Of a stretch of DNA of 32,261 nucleotides, positions 8,492 through 16,219 are shown piece after piece. How positions within the stretch are numbered: the stretch's first letter is position 1; every line of letters begins with the position of its first letter. This DNA is from Nitrospira sp. (GTDB lineage: Bacteria > Nitrospirota > Nitrospiria > Nitrospirales > UBA8639): positions 1 through 32,261 of the forward strand of contig JAGQKG010000018.1 of NCBI GenBank assembly GCA_020430245.1. Direction: 5' to 3'. The translations under genes were made by a program, and so were the position numbers. The notes below the pieces were generated by a model that was given only the letters and a program-made list of their open reading frames with translations, made no database searches and was not told where the DNA came from.

Positions 8492-9881
8492 TCCTCACAC
8501 GACTTTTTTCCCTTGTTCCTCTGAAATGTTGTCTCCCGGATCATCCCATCCCCTCCACATTGAAAAATTGGTGGCCGGTGGATTCGGTCTCGGACGAATA
8601 GATGGCCAGGTGGTGTTGTGTGCTGGTGGCATTCCCGATGAAGCGGTTCAGGTGGAGATTCTCAGTCGGCGTAAGGGCGTGAGCCAAGGGAAAATCCTCC
8701 AGGTCCAAGATCCCGCTGAGAGCCGGATTGTTCCCCTCTGCCCGGCCGTAGGGCGGTGTGGAGGATGCCAGCTTCAGCATATCCAATACGAAGAACAACT
8801 TTCTCAGAAACGATTGATTCTGGAAGATACCCTTCGTCGGATTGGAAAAATTTCCAATGTGCTGATTTCTCCAGTGATCCCGTCCCCAAGACCCTATGGC
8901 TATCGGCAAGTCCTTCGAATGGGGATTGGAGAGCGACCTGAGGGATTATTTCTGAGTTTTTTTGAATCAGGAACTCAACAACTGTTCCCGGTCGACACGT
9001 GTTTTTTGGTGGACGACATGTTGCGATCGATGCTTGACTCTGTCCGGTCCAGCCTTCGCTCCTTGGTCATTGAGGGGTTGAATTTAGAGAGTGTGGAAAT
9101 CCGATGGTCCCAACTGGAGGAGGGTGGTCTGTTGGTATTCCGCGGCCGAGCATTGACCAAAGAACACGTCGAACATCTGATGAATGCCTGTTCTGAAATC
9201 CCCAATATTAAAGGGTTGATTTATGAGCGCGTGGTTGCACCAGATCATGATTCGAGGCGTCGTATGAGGTATGAACCAATGGTAAGGGGATCGGATCATG
9301 TATGGGAAGCCTTTGGAGGGTTGCATTTGAAAATAGGGTTTCGATCATTCATGCAGGCCAACTGGAATGTATTTCAATTGTTGGGGAAGATGGTTGAGGA
9401 ATGGCTGGGATACTTGAAAGGGCAACGGATTTTGGAATTATATGCTGGAACCTGCCCCTTAGGTCTCAGCCTCGCGAGCCAGGGTGCTCAGGTCACCTGT
9501 GTGGAAGGGAATCCGTTTGCCATCCACGATGCCCGTGAGTCATTACGCATGAATGCGATTACAGGGTGCCGCGTGCGGATTAGTTCAGTCGAATCCTACC
9601 TCACGACTGTCAAATCAGGCGCCTACGATGTTATCCTTCTGGATCCTCCGCGTGCGGGGCTCAATCCAAAAATTATAGACCGCTTGGGAATCTTGCAAGT
9701 CCCGAAACTGTTCTATCTTTCTTGCGACGCCCCCTCATTGGCCCGGGATATCAAATCGTTATGTGAGAAGGGTTATATCGTTCAGCGCATGCAACCCTTT
9801 GATATGTTTCCTCAAACGGCACATCTTGAAACATTAGTCGAATTGACGTTTTCAGCACCTGAACCAAACGCCGGAGATTAA
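8466..9881 (+). CDS. 23S rRNA (uracil-5-)-methyltransferase, RlmD/RumA family
   Basis: A SAM-dependent RNA m5U methyltransferase. It has an N-terminal TRAM domain (about residues 30-85), an iron-sulfur binding set C92, C98, C101 (CPAVGRCGGC) and C179 as in RlmD, and a C-terminal Rossmann methyltransferase. There the SAM loop is ELYAGTCPLGLSLA, the catalytic segment is LDPPRAGL, and the nucleophile is Cys420 in SCDAPSLARDI (most homologues have SCNP). The end PFDMFPQTAHLETLVEL is diagnostic. The first ATG (8466) overlaps the regulator gene by 26 nt; ATG 8526 (residue 21) is an equally good start and just precedes TRAM. purM follows after 9 nt. Which uridine is modified cannot be told from sequence. 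Confidence 0.9.
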   Translation: MLNSGPNINPHTTFFPCSSEMLSPGSSHPLHIEKLVAGGFGLGRIDGQVVLCAGGIPDEAVQVEILSRRKGVSQGKILQVQDPAESRIVPLCPAVGRCGGCQLQHIQYEEQLSQKRLILEDTLRRIGKISNVLISPVIPSPRPYGYRQVLRMGIGERPEGLFLSFFESGTQQLFPVDTCFLVDDMLRSMLDSVRSSLRSLVIEGLNLESVEIRWSQLEEGGLLVFRGRALTKEHVEHLMNACSEIPNIKGLIYERVVAPDHDSRRRMRYEPMVRGSDHVWEAFGGLHLKIGFRSFMQANWNVFQLLGKMVEEWLGYLKGQRILELYAGTCPLGLSLASQGAQVTCVEGNPFAIHDARESLRMNAITGCRVRISSVESYLTTVKSGAYDVILLDPPRAGLNPKIIDRLGILQVPKLFYLSCDAPSLARDIKSLCEKGYIVQRMQPFDMFPQTAHLETLVELTFSAPEPNAGD

Positions 9882-9890
9882 GGATACGTC

Positions 9891-10928
9891 ATGGCCACCT
9901 ATCGAGAATCGGGAGTTGATATTCAACGGGGCGATGATTTTGTCAAACGAATCGGCCCCATGGTTCGCTCTACCTTCCGTCCTGAAGTCATGGGAGACAT
10001 CGGAGGATTCGGCGGCCTCTTTCGGTTTCCTTCCGACCGGTATCGTGAGCCGATCCTGGTGTCCGGAACGGATGGGGTGGGGACCAAGGTCAAGATGGCA
10101 ACTTTAATGAATCGACATGATTCGATCGGGATTGATTTGGTCGCGATGTGCGTCAACGATATTATTGTGAGCGGAGCGGAGCCTCTCTTTTTTTTGGATT
10201 ATCTTGCGACGGGCCATCTTGAGGTGGAAGTCGGAGAGGCGATAGTTCAGGGAATTGCCGAAGGATGCCGGCAAGCCGGGTGTGCTTTGATCGGTGGAGA
10301 AACGGCGGAAATGCCTTCTTGTTATCCGCAAGGCGAATACGATCTGGCTGGCTTTGCGGTAGGGGTCGTGGAACGATCAGAGATGTTGGGACCGGAAAAA
10401 ATACAAAAAGGGGATGTGTTAATTGGCGTCGGGTCGAGCGGGCTTCATAGTAATGGATACTCCCTGGCGCGGAGGGTCGCCCTGGATCTGAAGGAGTGGT
10501 CTCCTGAGACCAGGGTCCCCGGTTTGCCGGGTACCTTGGGGGAGGCGTTACTTAAGCCGACGCTTATTTATGTGAATTTGGTCAAAGCCTTATTGTCGAA
10601 AAGCCGATTGCACGGTCTGGCGCATATCACCGGTGGTGGAATTACCGGGAATGTGCCACGCGTCATTCCGGAGTCCTGCCAAGCGGTCATCGATCGAAGC
10701 GCCTGGGCGCCACTTTCTTTGTTCAGTGTTCTTCAAGAAGCAGGAGCCATTGATCAAGACGAAATGTTTCGCGTGTTTAACATGGGAATTGGTCTGGTCG
10801 TAGTGGGGCCTCACGAAGAAACCAGCCAGATATTGGAAATTATTCGGGGACAAGGGATGACTGGCTATGTCATCGGGGACGTACGAGACCGTCCGTCTTC
10901 TGAGCCGAAACTTTTCTATTCGTATTAG
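9891..10928 (+). CDS. purM: Phosphoribosylformylglycinamidine cyclo-ligase
   Basis: AIR synthetase, the ATP-dependent ring closure of FGAM to AIR in purine synthesis. At 345 residues it is the usual length. Signatures are the N-terminal GVDIQRGDDFVKRI, the ATP/metal loop SGTDGVGTKVKMA, GIDLVAMCVNDIIVSGAEP, FFLDYLATG, the GGETAEMP motif, GVGSSGLHSNGYSLAR and the ITGGGITGNVPRV stretch. ATG at 9891 with AAGGA at 9880-9884 inside the end of the preceding gene. It is 9 nt after the methyltransferase and 3 nt before purN, clearly one transcription unit. Cytoplasmic. Confidence 0.98.
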   Translation: MATYRESGVDIQRGDDFVKRIGPMVRSTFRPEVMGDIGGFGGLFRFPSDRYREPILVSGTDGVGTKVKMATLMNRHDSIGIDLVAMCVNDIIVSGAEPLFFLDYLATGHLEVEVGEAIVQGIAEGCRQAGCALIGGETAEMPSCYPQGEYDLAGFAVGVVERSEMLGPEKIQKGDVLIGVGSSGLHSNGYSLARRVALDLKEWSPETRVPGLPGTLGEALLKPTLIYVNLVKALLSKSRLHGLAHITGGGITGNVPRVIPESCQAVIDRSAWAPLSLFSVLQEAGAIDQDEMFRVFNMGIGLVVVGPHEETSQILEIIRGQGMTGYVIGDVRDRPSSEPKLFYSY

Positions 10929-10931
10929 AGA

Positions 10932-11561
10932 GTGGAAATTGTGTCGCTTGCACTTGGGGTCTTAATCTCCGGCCGCGGATCAAATTTGGTGGCCATTCTG
11001 GATGCCATTGATCGTGGCTCGTTGGATGCGACTCTCAAGGTCGTGGCCAGTAATAAGCCCAATGCTGCGGGCTTAGAGCGAGCGAAGGAACGAGGACTTC
11101 CCACGGTCTATCTGGACCCAAAACCTTTTGCCCAGAAACCCAAACCCCGTGAAGCCTATGATCTGGCGATGGGGGCTCTTCTTCAACAACATGGAGTAGA
11201 ATACGTGGCTCTGGCAGGATATATGCGGATTGTGACACCCGTCTTAATTCAGATGTACCCATCGAAAATTTTCAATATCCATCCCTCGCTCCTTCCGGCG
11301 TTTCCAGGACTTGATGCACAACGGCAGGCATTGGAGTGGGGCGCGAAAGTCAGCGGTTGCACGGTGCATCTGGTGACGGAAGGGGTCGACGAAGGGCCGA
11401 TTATTGTTCAAGCTTCTGTGCCCATCCTCGAGGGAGATACGGTTGAATCGTTATCCGCACGTATTTTGGAAAAAGAGCACGAATGCTATCCTCAGGCTCT
11501 TCAATTCATGGCACAAAAACGGATGTATCTGGAAGGGCGCAAGGTTCACATTCTTTCATAG
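10932..11561 (+). CDS. purN: Phosphoribosylglycinamide formyltransferase
   Basis: GAR transformylase, which transfers a formyl group from 10-formyltetrahydrofolate to GAR. The 209-residue product shows the phosphate loop ISGRGSNL, the folate-site stretch VALAGYMRIVTPVL, the catalytic asparagine and histidine in FNIHPSLLPAFPG, and the catalytic aspartate in EGVDEGPIIVQ. The start is GTG at 10932; a second in-frame GTG at 10941 is closer to the conserved fold. It follows purM by 3 nt, the common purM-purN pairing, and ends the unit; no clear terminator hairpin was seen after it. Confidence 0.97.
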   Translation: MEIVSLALGVLISGRGSNLVAILDAIDRGSLDATLKVVASNKPNAAGLERAKERGLPTVYLDPKPFAQKPKPREAYDLAMGALLQQHGVEYVALAGYMRIVTPVLIQMYPSKIFNIHPSLLPAFPGLDAQRQALEWGAKVSGCTVHLVTEGVDEGPIIVQASVPILEGDTVESLSARILEKEHECYPQALQFMAQKRMYLEGRKVHILS

Positions 11562-11733
11562 ATCAATTTATCAGAACTAAACGATTAAGAGGTGCGTGAA
11601 GGGACTGCGGGCGGCCGAAAAAAATAGGGCAGCGATGGCAACCCGACTAACGGTCAGTTATAATCATTTAGAAATTTTTAATTCATAAGGCCTTCTTCTT
11701 TCCAACGCTTCACAGAGAACGAATCTCAAGTGT

Positions 11734-11809
11734 GGGGGGCTAGCTCAGTTGGGAGAGCACTACGTTCGCAACGTAGGGGTCGCGGGTTCAACTCCCGTGC
11801 CCTCCACCA
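11734..11809 (+). tRNA. tRNA-Ala (anticodon CGC)
   Basis: A 76-nt cloverleaf. Acceptor GGGGGGC (11734-11740) pairs with GCCCTCC (11799-11805) and shows the G3:U70 wobble that identifies alanine tRNAs. The D arm is CTAGCTCAGTTGGGAGAGC, the anticodon stem CTACG/CGTAG encloses TTCGCAA giving CGC (11767-11769), the T arm is CGGGTTCAACTCCCG, and CCA (11807-11809) is encoded. A TATAAT lies at 11659-11664 upstream but has no convincing -35. Confidence 0.98.
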
Positions 11810-12241
11810 GTTTCCAAGAAGTTCCTCCTTCCTGGTCAACTCTAATGAGATTCAGTTATCGCTTGACCGGTCTGTCGGGCCTTTCCCCGATTGCAATGGG
11901 CTTCTCACCTAATCCTTTCAATCTCCGTCCTGTCAAAATGTATGGTTGTCCTTACAGCAGCATTTTCTCTTTGTTGTAAAGAGCGAGGATCATGCCCATG
12001 GGCGACTAGAGGGTATCCCTTGGTTTTTCTTTAAGGGGCATTCCCTTCAACAACGGGTTTGTTTCGTTGACAAATTGTCTAGGGCGAACAGCTTTTGGAG
12101 CACCCTCTTTGGAAAGTCACTGGGTTGGGTGTTTTGGCTGAAGAAATACCTCCGAAAAGCGCATGATTTTTATACGGGATAGAAAATGAAAAGGGCATTA
12201 TGCTTTAATCTGCATTATATTAGTTAACTTTATGTAGTATT
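11810..12241. other. Gene-poor spacer between tRNA-Ala and the Rrf2 gene
   Basis: No supportable gene. Small hairpins are visible: CTCTTT-gttgt-AAAGAG (11967-11983) and AAGGG-gcatt-CCCTT near 12031-12045; neither has a T-run. The last 40 bases are AT-rich and contain the palindrome AGTTAACT (12222-12229) and a TATATT (12216-12221), plausible parts of the Rrf2 control region. A 78-codon open frame at 11946-12182 has no ribosome site or recognisable protein character. Confidence 0.6.
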
Positions 12242-12751
12242 ATGCGATTTTCTAAAAAAAGCGAGTACGCCTTGCGGGCCATGATTGAGCTGACTCAGGA
12301 GTTCGAGCACGGACTCGTGCAACGGAAATCCCTGGCAGAGCGGCAGAATATTCCGTTGGGGTTTCTGGAAATGATTTTGTTGTCCCTAAAAAACGCAGGA
12401 TTGATTGGGAGTCGTCGGGGCGCTCATGGCGGGGTGCATTTAATTAAGTCACCCCGTGAAGTCACTTTGGGACAGATTATTCGCCTTCTGGATGGCCCTC
12501 TCGCACCGATTGCCTGTGTGAGTCAGACGGCGTATCAGAAATGTCAGGATTGTCCTCATGCGGCAACGACGACGTGTCCGATTCAGCGCATCATGCTGGA
12601 TGTGCGGAACGCCATTGCATCGGTCCTTGATCATTACACTCTTGAAGATTTTGTATTCCCCCGGCAGGGAGTGATAGTCCCCAATATGAAAACACAACCG
12701 GTCTCAGGTGCAACGCAGAAGAAAAAAAAGTCGTCGGATAATCAATCTTAG
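12242..12751 (+). CDS. Rrf2-family transcriptional regulator with a cysteine cluster
   Basis: A 169-residue winged-helix repressor or activator. The N-terminus MRFSKKSEYALRAMIEL, the recognition region IPLGFLEMILLSLKNAGL and the wing SRRGAHGGVHL are classic Rrf2. The ligand region holds four cysteines, C92, C101, C104 and C112 with His106, close to but not the same spacing as the IscR [2Fe-2S] ligands (C92, C98, C104, H107), so an iron-sulfur or redox sensor is plausible but unproven. The C-terminus is a lysine-rich, probably disordered tail. No Shine-Dalgarno precedes ATG 12242. The next gene is 49 nt downstream. Its target regulon is not evident from the neighbours. Confidence 0.9.
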   Translation: MRFSKKSEYALRAMIELTQEFEHGLVQRKSLAERQNIPLGFLEMILLSLKNAGLIGSRRGAHGGVHLIKSPREVTLGQIIRLLDGPLAPIACVSQTAYQKCQDCPHAATTTCPIQRIMLDVRNAIASVLDHYTLEDFVFPRQGVIVPNMKTQPVSGATQKKKKSSDNQS

Positions 12752-12800
12752 TCAATTTTTTGCTGTCCTCATGCGGCAAGGTCAACGATAAGAGGAACCT

Positions 12801-13022
12801 ATGGAAACTCATTGGCGTAGTGTGGTGAAGGGTGTGAGTTGGCGGGCAGTTGGGACGTTGGATACCACCCTTTTGGTGTTTATTTTTTCTGGAGAACTCC
12901 TTCTTGCCGCTTCGGTGGGATTAACGGAATTGGTCACGAAAATATTTTTATATTGGGCTCATGAGCGAGTCTGGCAAAAGATTCAATGGGGACGAATCTA
13001 TCCGACAACCAGTTCACCATGA
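12801..13022 (+). CDS. DUF2061 small membrane protein
   Basis: A 73-residue integral membrane protein with the DUF2061 pattern: an N-terminal SVVKGVSWRAVGTLDTTLL, a hydrophobic helix over GELLLAASVGLTELVTKIFLY, and the conserved end WAHERVWQKIQWG. Ribosome site AAGAGGAA is about 8 nt before ATG 12801. DUF2061 proteins often occur near sulfate or amino-acid metabolism genes, but the function is not established. It lies between the Rrf2 gene (49 nt) and the DUF423 gene (34 nt) in the same direction. Confidence 0.85.
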   Translation: METHWRSVVKGVSWRAVGTLDTTLLVFIFSGELLLAASVGLTELVTKIFLYWAHERVWQKIQWGRIYPTTSSP

Positions 13023-13056
13023 ATGAGATCCCTTTCACCATAAAAGGATAAAAAAT

Positions 13057-13464
13057 ATGGCAAGGCCAATATTGATGAGTGGGGCGCTGATGGCTTTCCT
13101 TGGTGTCGCGATTGGCGCCTTTGGCGCACATGGACTCAAGCCATTTCTTTCTGAACAGATGTTGGGGGTTTTTGAAACCGGTGTGCGGTATCATTTGATC
13201 CATGCCCTGGGCATGCTCAGTGCGGGCTTGAGTTTGGTCTATGTTCCCTTTCGCCAGTTTAGGTGGGCCGGTTGGGCCTTTTTCCTGGGCATCGTGTTGT
13301 TTTCAGGAAGCCTGTATGTCATGTCCCTATCGGGTGCACGTGGATTGGGGATGATTACTCCTTTGGGAGGGCTGTGTTTTCTTGTGGGGTGGGGCCTGTT
13401 GGCGAGAGGCTATTGGAAAGCCTTTCCCCACCAAAAGGCTCCGTTCTCTCCTCCCAGAGAGTAA
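13057..13464 (+). CDS. DUF423 membrane protein
   Basis: A 135-residue protein of the DUF423 (YgdD-like) family with about four membrane helices: residues ~6-25 (MSGALMAFLGVAIGAFGAHG), ~48-68, ~72-92 and ~95-120. The conserved early segment GAFGAHGLKP and the VRYHLIHALGML motif are present. ATG 13057 follows AAAGGA at 13043-13048. Its function is unknown family-wide. It is the last of three same-strand small genes and converges on the mscS-type gene; only 26 nt separate their ends. Confidence 0.9.
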   Translation: MARPILMSGALMAFLGVAIGAFGAHGLKPFLSEQMLGVFETGVRYHLIHALGMLSAGLSLVYVPFRQFRWAGWAFFLGIVLFSGSLYVMSLSGARGLGMITPLGGLCFLVGWGLLARGYWKAFPHQKAPFSPPRE

Positions 13465-13490
13465 GGAGTCAAGTCCTTAATGCCTCCTGA

Positions 13491-14420
13491 TTACGGCGTT
13501 GGCCTCCCTGTCTCAGGCAACATGTTTTTGACGAGAAATGGCGGGCTGGCCTCTCCCATATAGAGCGTGCGATGCGGAAAGGGAATTTCAATTCCATTTT
13601 GATCGAAGGCTTTTTTCAGGCGCCGCCGGTATTCTCGCCCGACTCCCCATTGCTCGATGGGAAGTGTTTTGATCCGGGCTTTAATCACGACTTCTGATTC
13701 TCCAAAGGCATCTACACCCAATATTTCAATGGGTTCCAGGATTTTTCTGCCCAATTGATCATCTTGCTGTAAGTCTTTTCCGACCTCTCGCATGATTGCC
13801 GTCACGCGGTCAGTGTCCTCTTTGTAGGCCACGCCGATATTCATGACATAGGCAGACCAATCTTTGGTCATGTTGGAAAGAGTCGTGACGGTGCCATTCG
13901 GAAAAATGTGGACGGTTCCTGCCTGGTCGCGAAGGGTAATGGTTCTAAAACTGATGGCTTCGACTAAGCCACCTGTTCCATTGACCACGGCCACATCACC
14001 GATCCGAACCTGATTTTCTAAAATAATAAAAAATCCGTTAATGACATCCCGAACCAGATTTTGTGCCCCAAAGCCGACGGCCAGTCCCACGATGCCGGCA
14101 CTGGCGATAATTGGTGTGATGTCCAATCCTATTTGATCCAATCCCATCACGACGGCAATGACCCAGACCAATGTGAGACAGATTGTGAGAAGCAAACCGA
14201 TGAGAGTTTTAACCCGCTTTTCAGCCGCCAACCGATTCTTATCATCATTTTCCTTTATTTTGAGTAAAAAGATCTCGAGTTTGTGCAGGCCGAACCGAAT
14301 GGCACGTACCCCAACATAGGCAATCGCCAGAATGAGAAGAAGATGCAAGCCGACTTCCAACATGAGGAGCGACTTTGCTGCGAGAAAGGGTGTGAGTTTT
14401 TCAAAAACAAAGGATTCCAT
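13491..14420 (-). CDS. MscS-family mechanosensitive channel
   Basis: A 309-residue small-conductance channel, opened by membrane tension on hypo-osmotic shock. Three membrane helices are apparent: TM1 (~20-45), TM2 (~72-95) and the pore-lining TM3 (~100-135) in IASAGIVGLAVGFGAQN, followed by VRDVINGFFIILENQ. The beta domain shows VRIGDVAVV, GLVEAISFRTITLRD and FPNGTV with the SNMTKDWS end typical of MscS. The C-terminal cytoplasmic region ends with IEIPFPHRTLYMG. ATG 14420 has a perfect TAAGGAGG ribosome site upstream on the minus strand. Function in osmotic protection is standard for the family. Confidence 0.95.
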   Translation of the reverse strand: MESFVFEKLTPFLAAKSLLMLEVGLHLLLILAIAYVGVRAIRFGLHKLEIFLLKIKENDDKNRLAAEKRVKTLIGLLLTICLTLVWVIAVVMGLDQIGLDITPIIASAGIVGLAVGFGAQNLVRDVINGFFIILENQVRIGDVAVVNGTGGLVEAISFRTITLRDQAGTVHIFPNGTVTTLSNMTKDWSAYVMNIGVAYKEDTDRVTAIMREVGKDLQQDDQLGRKILEPIEILGVDAFGESEVVIKARIKTLPIEQWGVGREYRRRLKKAFDQNGIEIPFPHRTLYMGEASPPFLVKNMLPETGRPTP

Positions 14421-14722
14421 CCTTGACCTCCTTACATAGAGAAAGAAAAAGTCAGATTCTTGAAGGCCTGTATCAATTCCCAGGCAAACGAGGAGCCGAG
14501 CCTGAGTAGAATGCCTATTCTTTCAAGGGATTGGAGGATTGGCAAGCACGGAAAGGGATGAGTTGGCATGTTTCCAATATCCGGACTGAACAATTTCAGA
14601 AGGAAATTAGCTATAGATGTTTTACCAAGCGGCTCCTTTTCACCGACCTAGGGCTCATTTTGGGAGCCCCACTCTTGACACATGATGACTTGGGTGGTAA
14701 AAAATCCAGGATAGGTCGTCAA

Positions 14723-14778
14723 GGACAATGAGGTCCCATGGACGGCCCCCATACATTAGAACGCGGACAATGAAGTCC
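14723..14778. repeat. Pair of 14-bp dyad repeats 42 bp apart
   Basis: GGACAATGAGGTCC (14723-14736) and GGACAATGAAGTCC (14765-14778) agree at 13 of 14 bases. Each is itself a short dyad (GGAC...GTCC). Their starts are 42 bp apart, four helical turns, as expected for paired protein-binding sites. They lie about 200-250 bp upstream of the porin ATG. Confidence 0.7.
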
Positions 14779-14911
14779 TCAGCCAAAAAATTGGTTGGGG
14801 ATTTTTTTTTGCCTTTTGAACTCATGCCCGCTCGATGAACTTGGGGAATTCCCAAAAAGTCTCGTCAATGAAGCGTGACCGAGCATTACCTGGGTAAGGT
14901 GGCGTGGGAGA

Positions 14912-14944
14912 ACTCTGGTCGAATTCTGGTCGTATTATGGTGGG
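14912..14944. repeat. 11-bp phased tandem repeat upstream of the porin
   Basis: ACTCTGGTCGA, ATTCTGGTCGT and a degenerate ATTATGGTGGG follow each other at 11-bp period, ending 27 bp before the porin ATG. One repeat per helical turn suggests a regulator binding one DNA face, but chance duplication is possible. Confidence 0.55.
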
Positions 14945-14971
14945 TGCGACCTCAAAATTACGGAGGGCTAC

Positions 14972-16195
14972 ATGATTGGAGACCTAATGGCTGGAATCAC
15001 CGTTTACCACTCACATAAGGTTGGTAACCGCGGAGGGTTGTTGAGCCTTGGTTTTGCGCTGCTTATGATTGTTGGCGGATCGAACGTGAGCGAGGCGGCA
15101 GTGTTGACCAAAGAAGATTTCAAACTCTATGGGTATGTGGAGGCATCCTACACTCAAAACTTTAACTTTCCCAAAAATTCCGGAGCTAATGCCAATGATT
15201 TACGGATCTTTGACGGGGATGCCAATTCTTTCAGACCCAATATGGCGCAATTGGTTTTTGAAAAGGAAGCGACCAACGGGACCAATCCCGTCGAGCGTGC
15301 CGGCTTTCGAATTAAATTAGATGTTGGTGAAGATGCGCAATTTACGGGGGGGCGAATCGGGGATGATGTGGATTTCCAGGAAATGTATGTCCAGTATGTC
15401 GCCCCGGTTGGCAACGGATTGGATATTCGGATTGGACGTATGAATGCCTTGGTGGGATATGAGGTTATTGAGAGTCCCTACAATAATAATTATTCCCGAT
15501 CCTGGTTGTTTGGTTTGGGTCAGCCCTTTACGATCACCGGCATTCGTCTAGCGTATGCGGTTAACGAAAGGCTTTCCTTTGCCGTGAGTGCACTCAATTC
15601 GTATACCGGCTTGACGGAGGATAATAATACCTCGAAATCTGTGGAAGGGTTAGTGTCCTATCACCCCACCGAACAGCTTGGATTGAATATGTATGGAATT
15701 GTTGGAAAAGAGAGTTCTAATACGAGATCCGGTTCAGGCACCCGTGTCCTTGTCGGCGGGTATGCGACCTTCCAGGCCACTGATCAATTAGGCTTTGTGG
15801 TGGAAGGTTATTATGCCAATCAGGAAAATGCGAGTGCCATCAGCTCGGGTCGCAATGCCCGTTGGGATGGTATAGCGGGGTATGCCATTTATGACTTTAA
15901 TGAACAATGGGGTCTCCGTTTTCGTGGAGAAATTTGGGAGGACGCCGGAGGCGATCAAAGTTGTTTGGGGACGGCCGGATCCGGTGGAAATGCGAATGTC
16001 TGTGCCGTGTCAGCTCCTATCGCACAGACTTTGTGGGAGAACACGTTGACCCTTCAATATAAGCCGACTCCTTCCCTGATCACGCGCTTGGAATTTCGAT
16101 ATGACAAATCAAACCAAAATGTCTTTTTGGATGGGAGAAATACTCTGACCAATAACCAACAGACACTGGCGGTTGAAGCCATTTTCCTTTTTTAA
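14972..16195 (+). CDS. Outer-membrane beta-barrel porin (OmpL/BBP2-like)
   Basis: A 407-residue exported protein. The start ATG 14972 has GGAGG at 14962-14966. A signal peptide spans about residues 25-43 with likely cleavage after SEA. The mature protein begins with KLYGYVEASYTQNF, is rich in alternating amphipathic strands (for example FRIKLDVGEDAQF, LDIRIGRMNALVGYEV, RLEFRYDKSN) and ends in LAVEAIFLF with a terminal phenylalanine, the outer-membrane assembly signal. Two cysteines in a late loop (CLGTAGSGGNANVC) may form a disulfide. It is 24 nt upstream of the first amtB, so it probably belongs to the same transcript and may admit ammonium or a small nitrogen compound; substrate choice is inference. 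Confidence 0.88.
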   Translation: MIGDLMAGITVYHSHKVGNRGGLLSLGFALLMIVGGSNVSEAAVLTKEDFKLYGYVEASYTQNFNFPKNSGANANDLRIFDGDANSFRPNMAQLVFEKEATNGTNPVERAGFRIKLDVGEDAQFTGGRIGDDVDFQEMYVQYVAPVGNGLDIRIGRMNALVGYEVIESPYNNNYSRSWLFGLGQPFTITGIRLAYAVNERLSFAVSALNSYTGLTEDNNTSKSVEGLVSYHPTEQLGLNMYGIVGKESSNTRSGSGTRVLVGGYATFQATDQLGFVVEGYYANQENASAISSGRNARWDGIAGYAIYDFNEQWGLRFRGEIWEDAGGDQSCLGTAGSGGNANVCAVSAPIAQTLWENTLTLQYKPTPSLITRLEFRYDKSNQNVFLDGRNTLTNNQQTLAVEAIFLF

Positions 16196-16219
16196 GAAGA
16201 GGTTGAAGGAGCAAAGACG

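Larger units (their letters stand above)
14421..14971. other. Non-coding stretch before the porin gene, rich in small repeats
   Basis: No convincing gene in 551 bases. It holds a hairpin GGGCTC/GAGCCC (14651-14669), two near-identical 14-bp dyads (14723-14736 and 14765-14778), a nine-T run at 14802-14810, and an 11-bp phased repeat (14912-14944). Its 5' end must include the mscS promoter and its 3' end the porin-amtB control region. Confidence 0.7.

Noticed and set aside
11946..12182. 78-codon plus-strand open frame after tRNA-Ala
   Set aside because: No ribosome site, no recognisable motif, and odd residue composition; treated as chance.
14531..14855. Open frames of about 66 codons on both strands before the porin
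   Set aside because: They cross repeats and hairpins, lack ribosome sites and show no family features.
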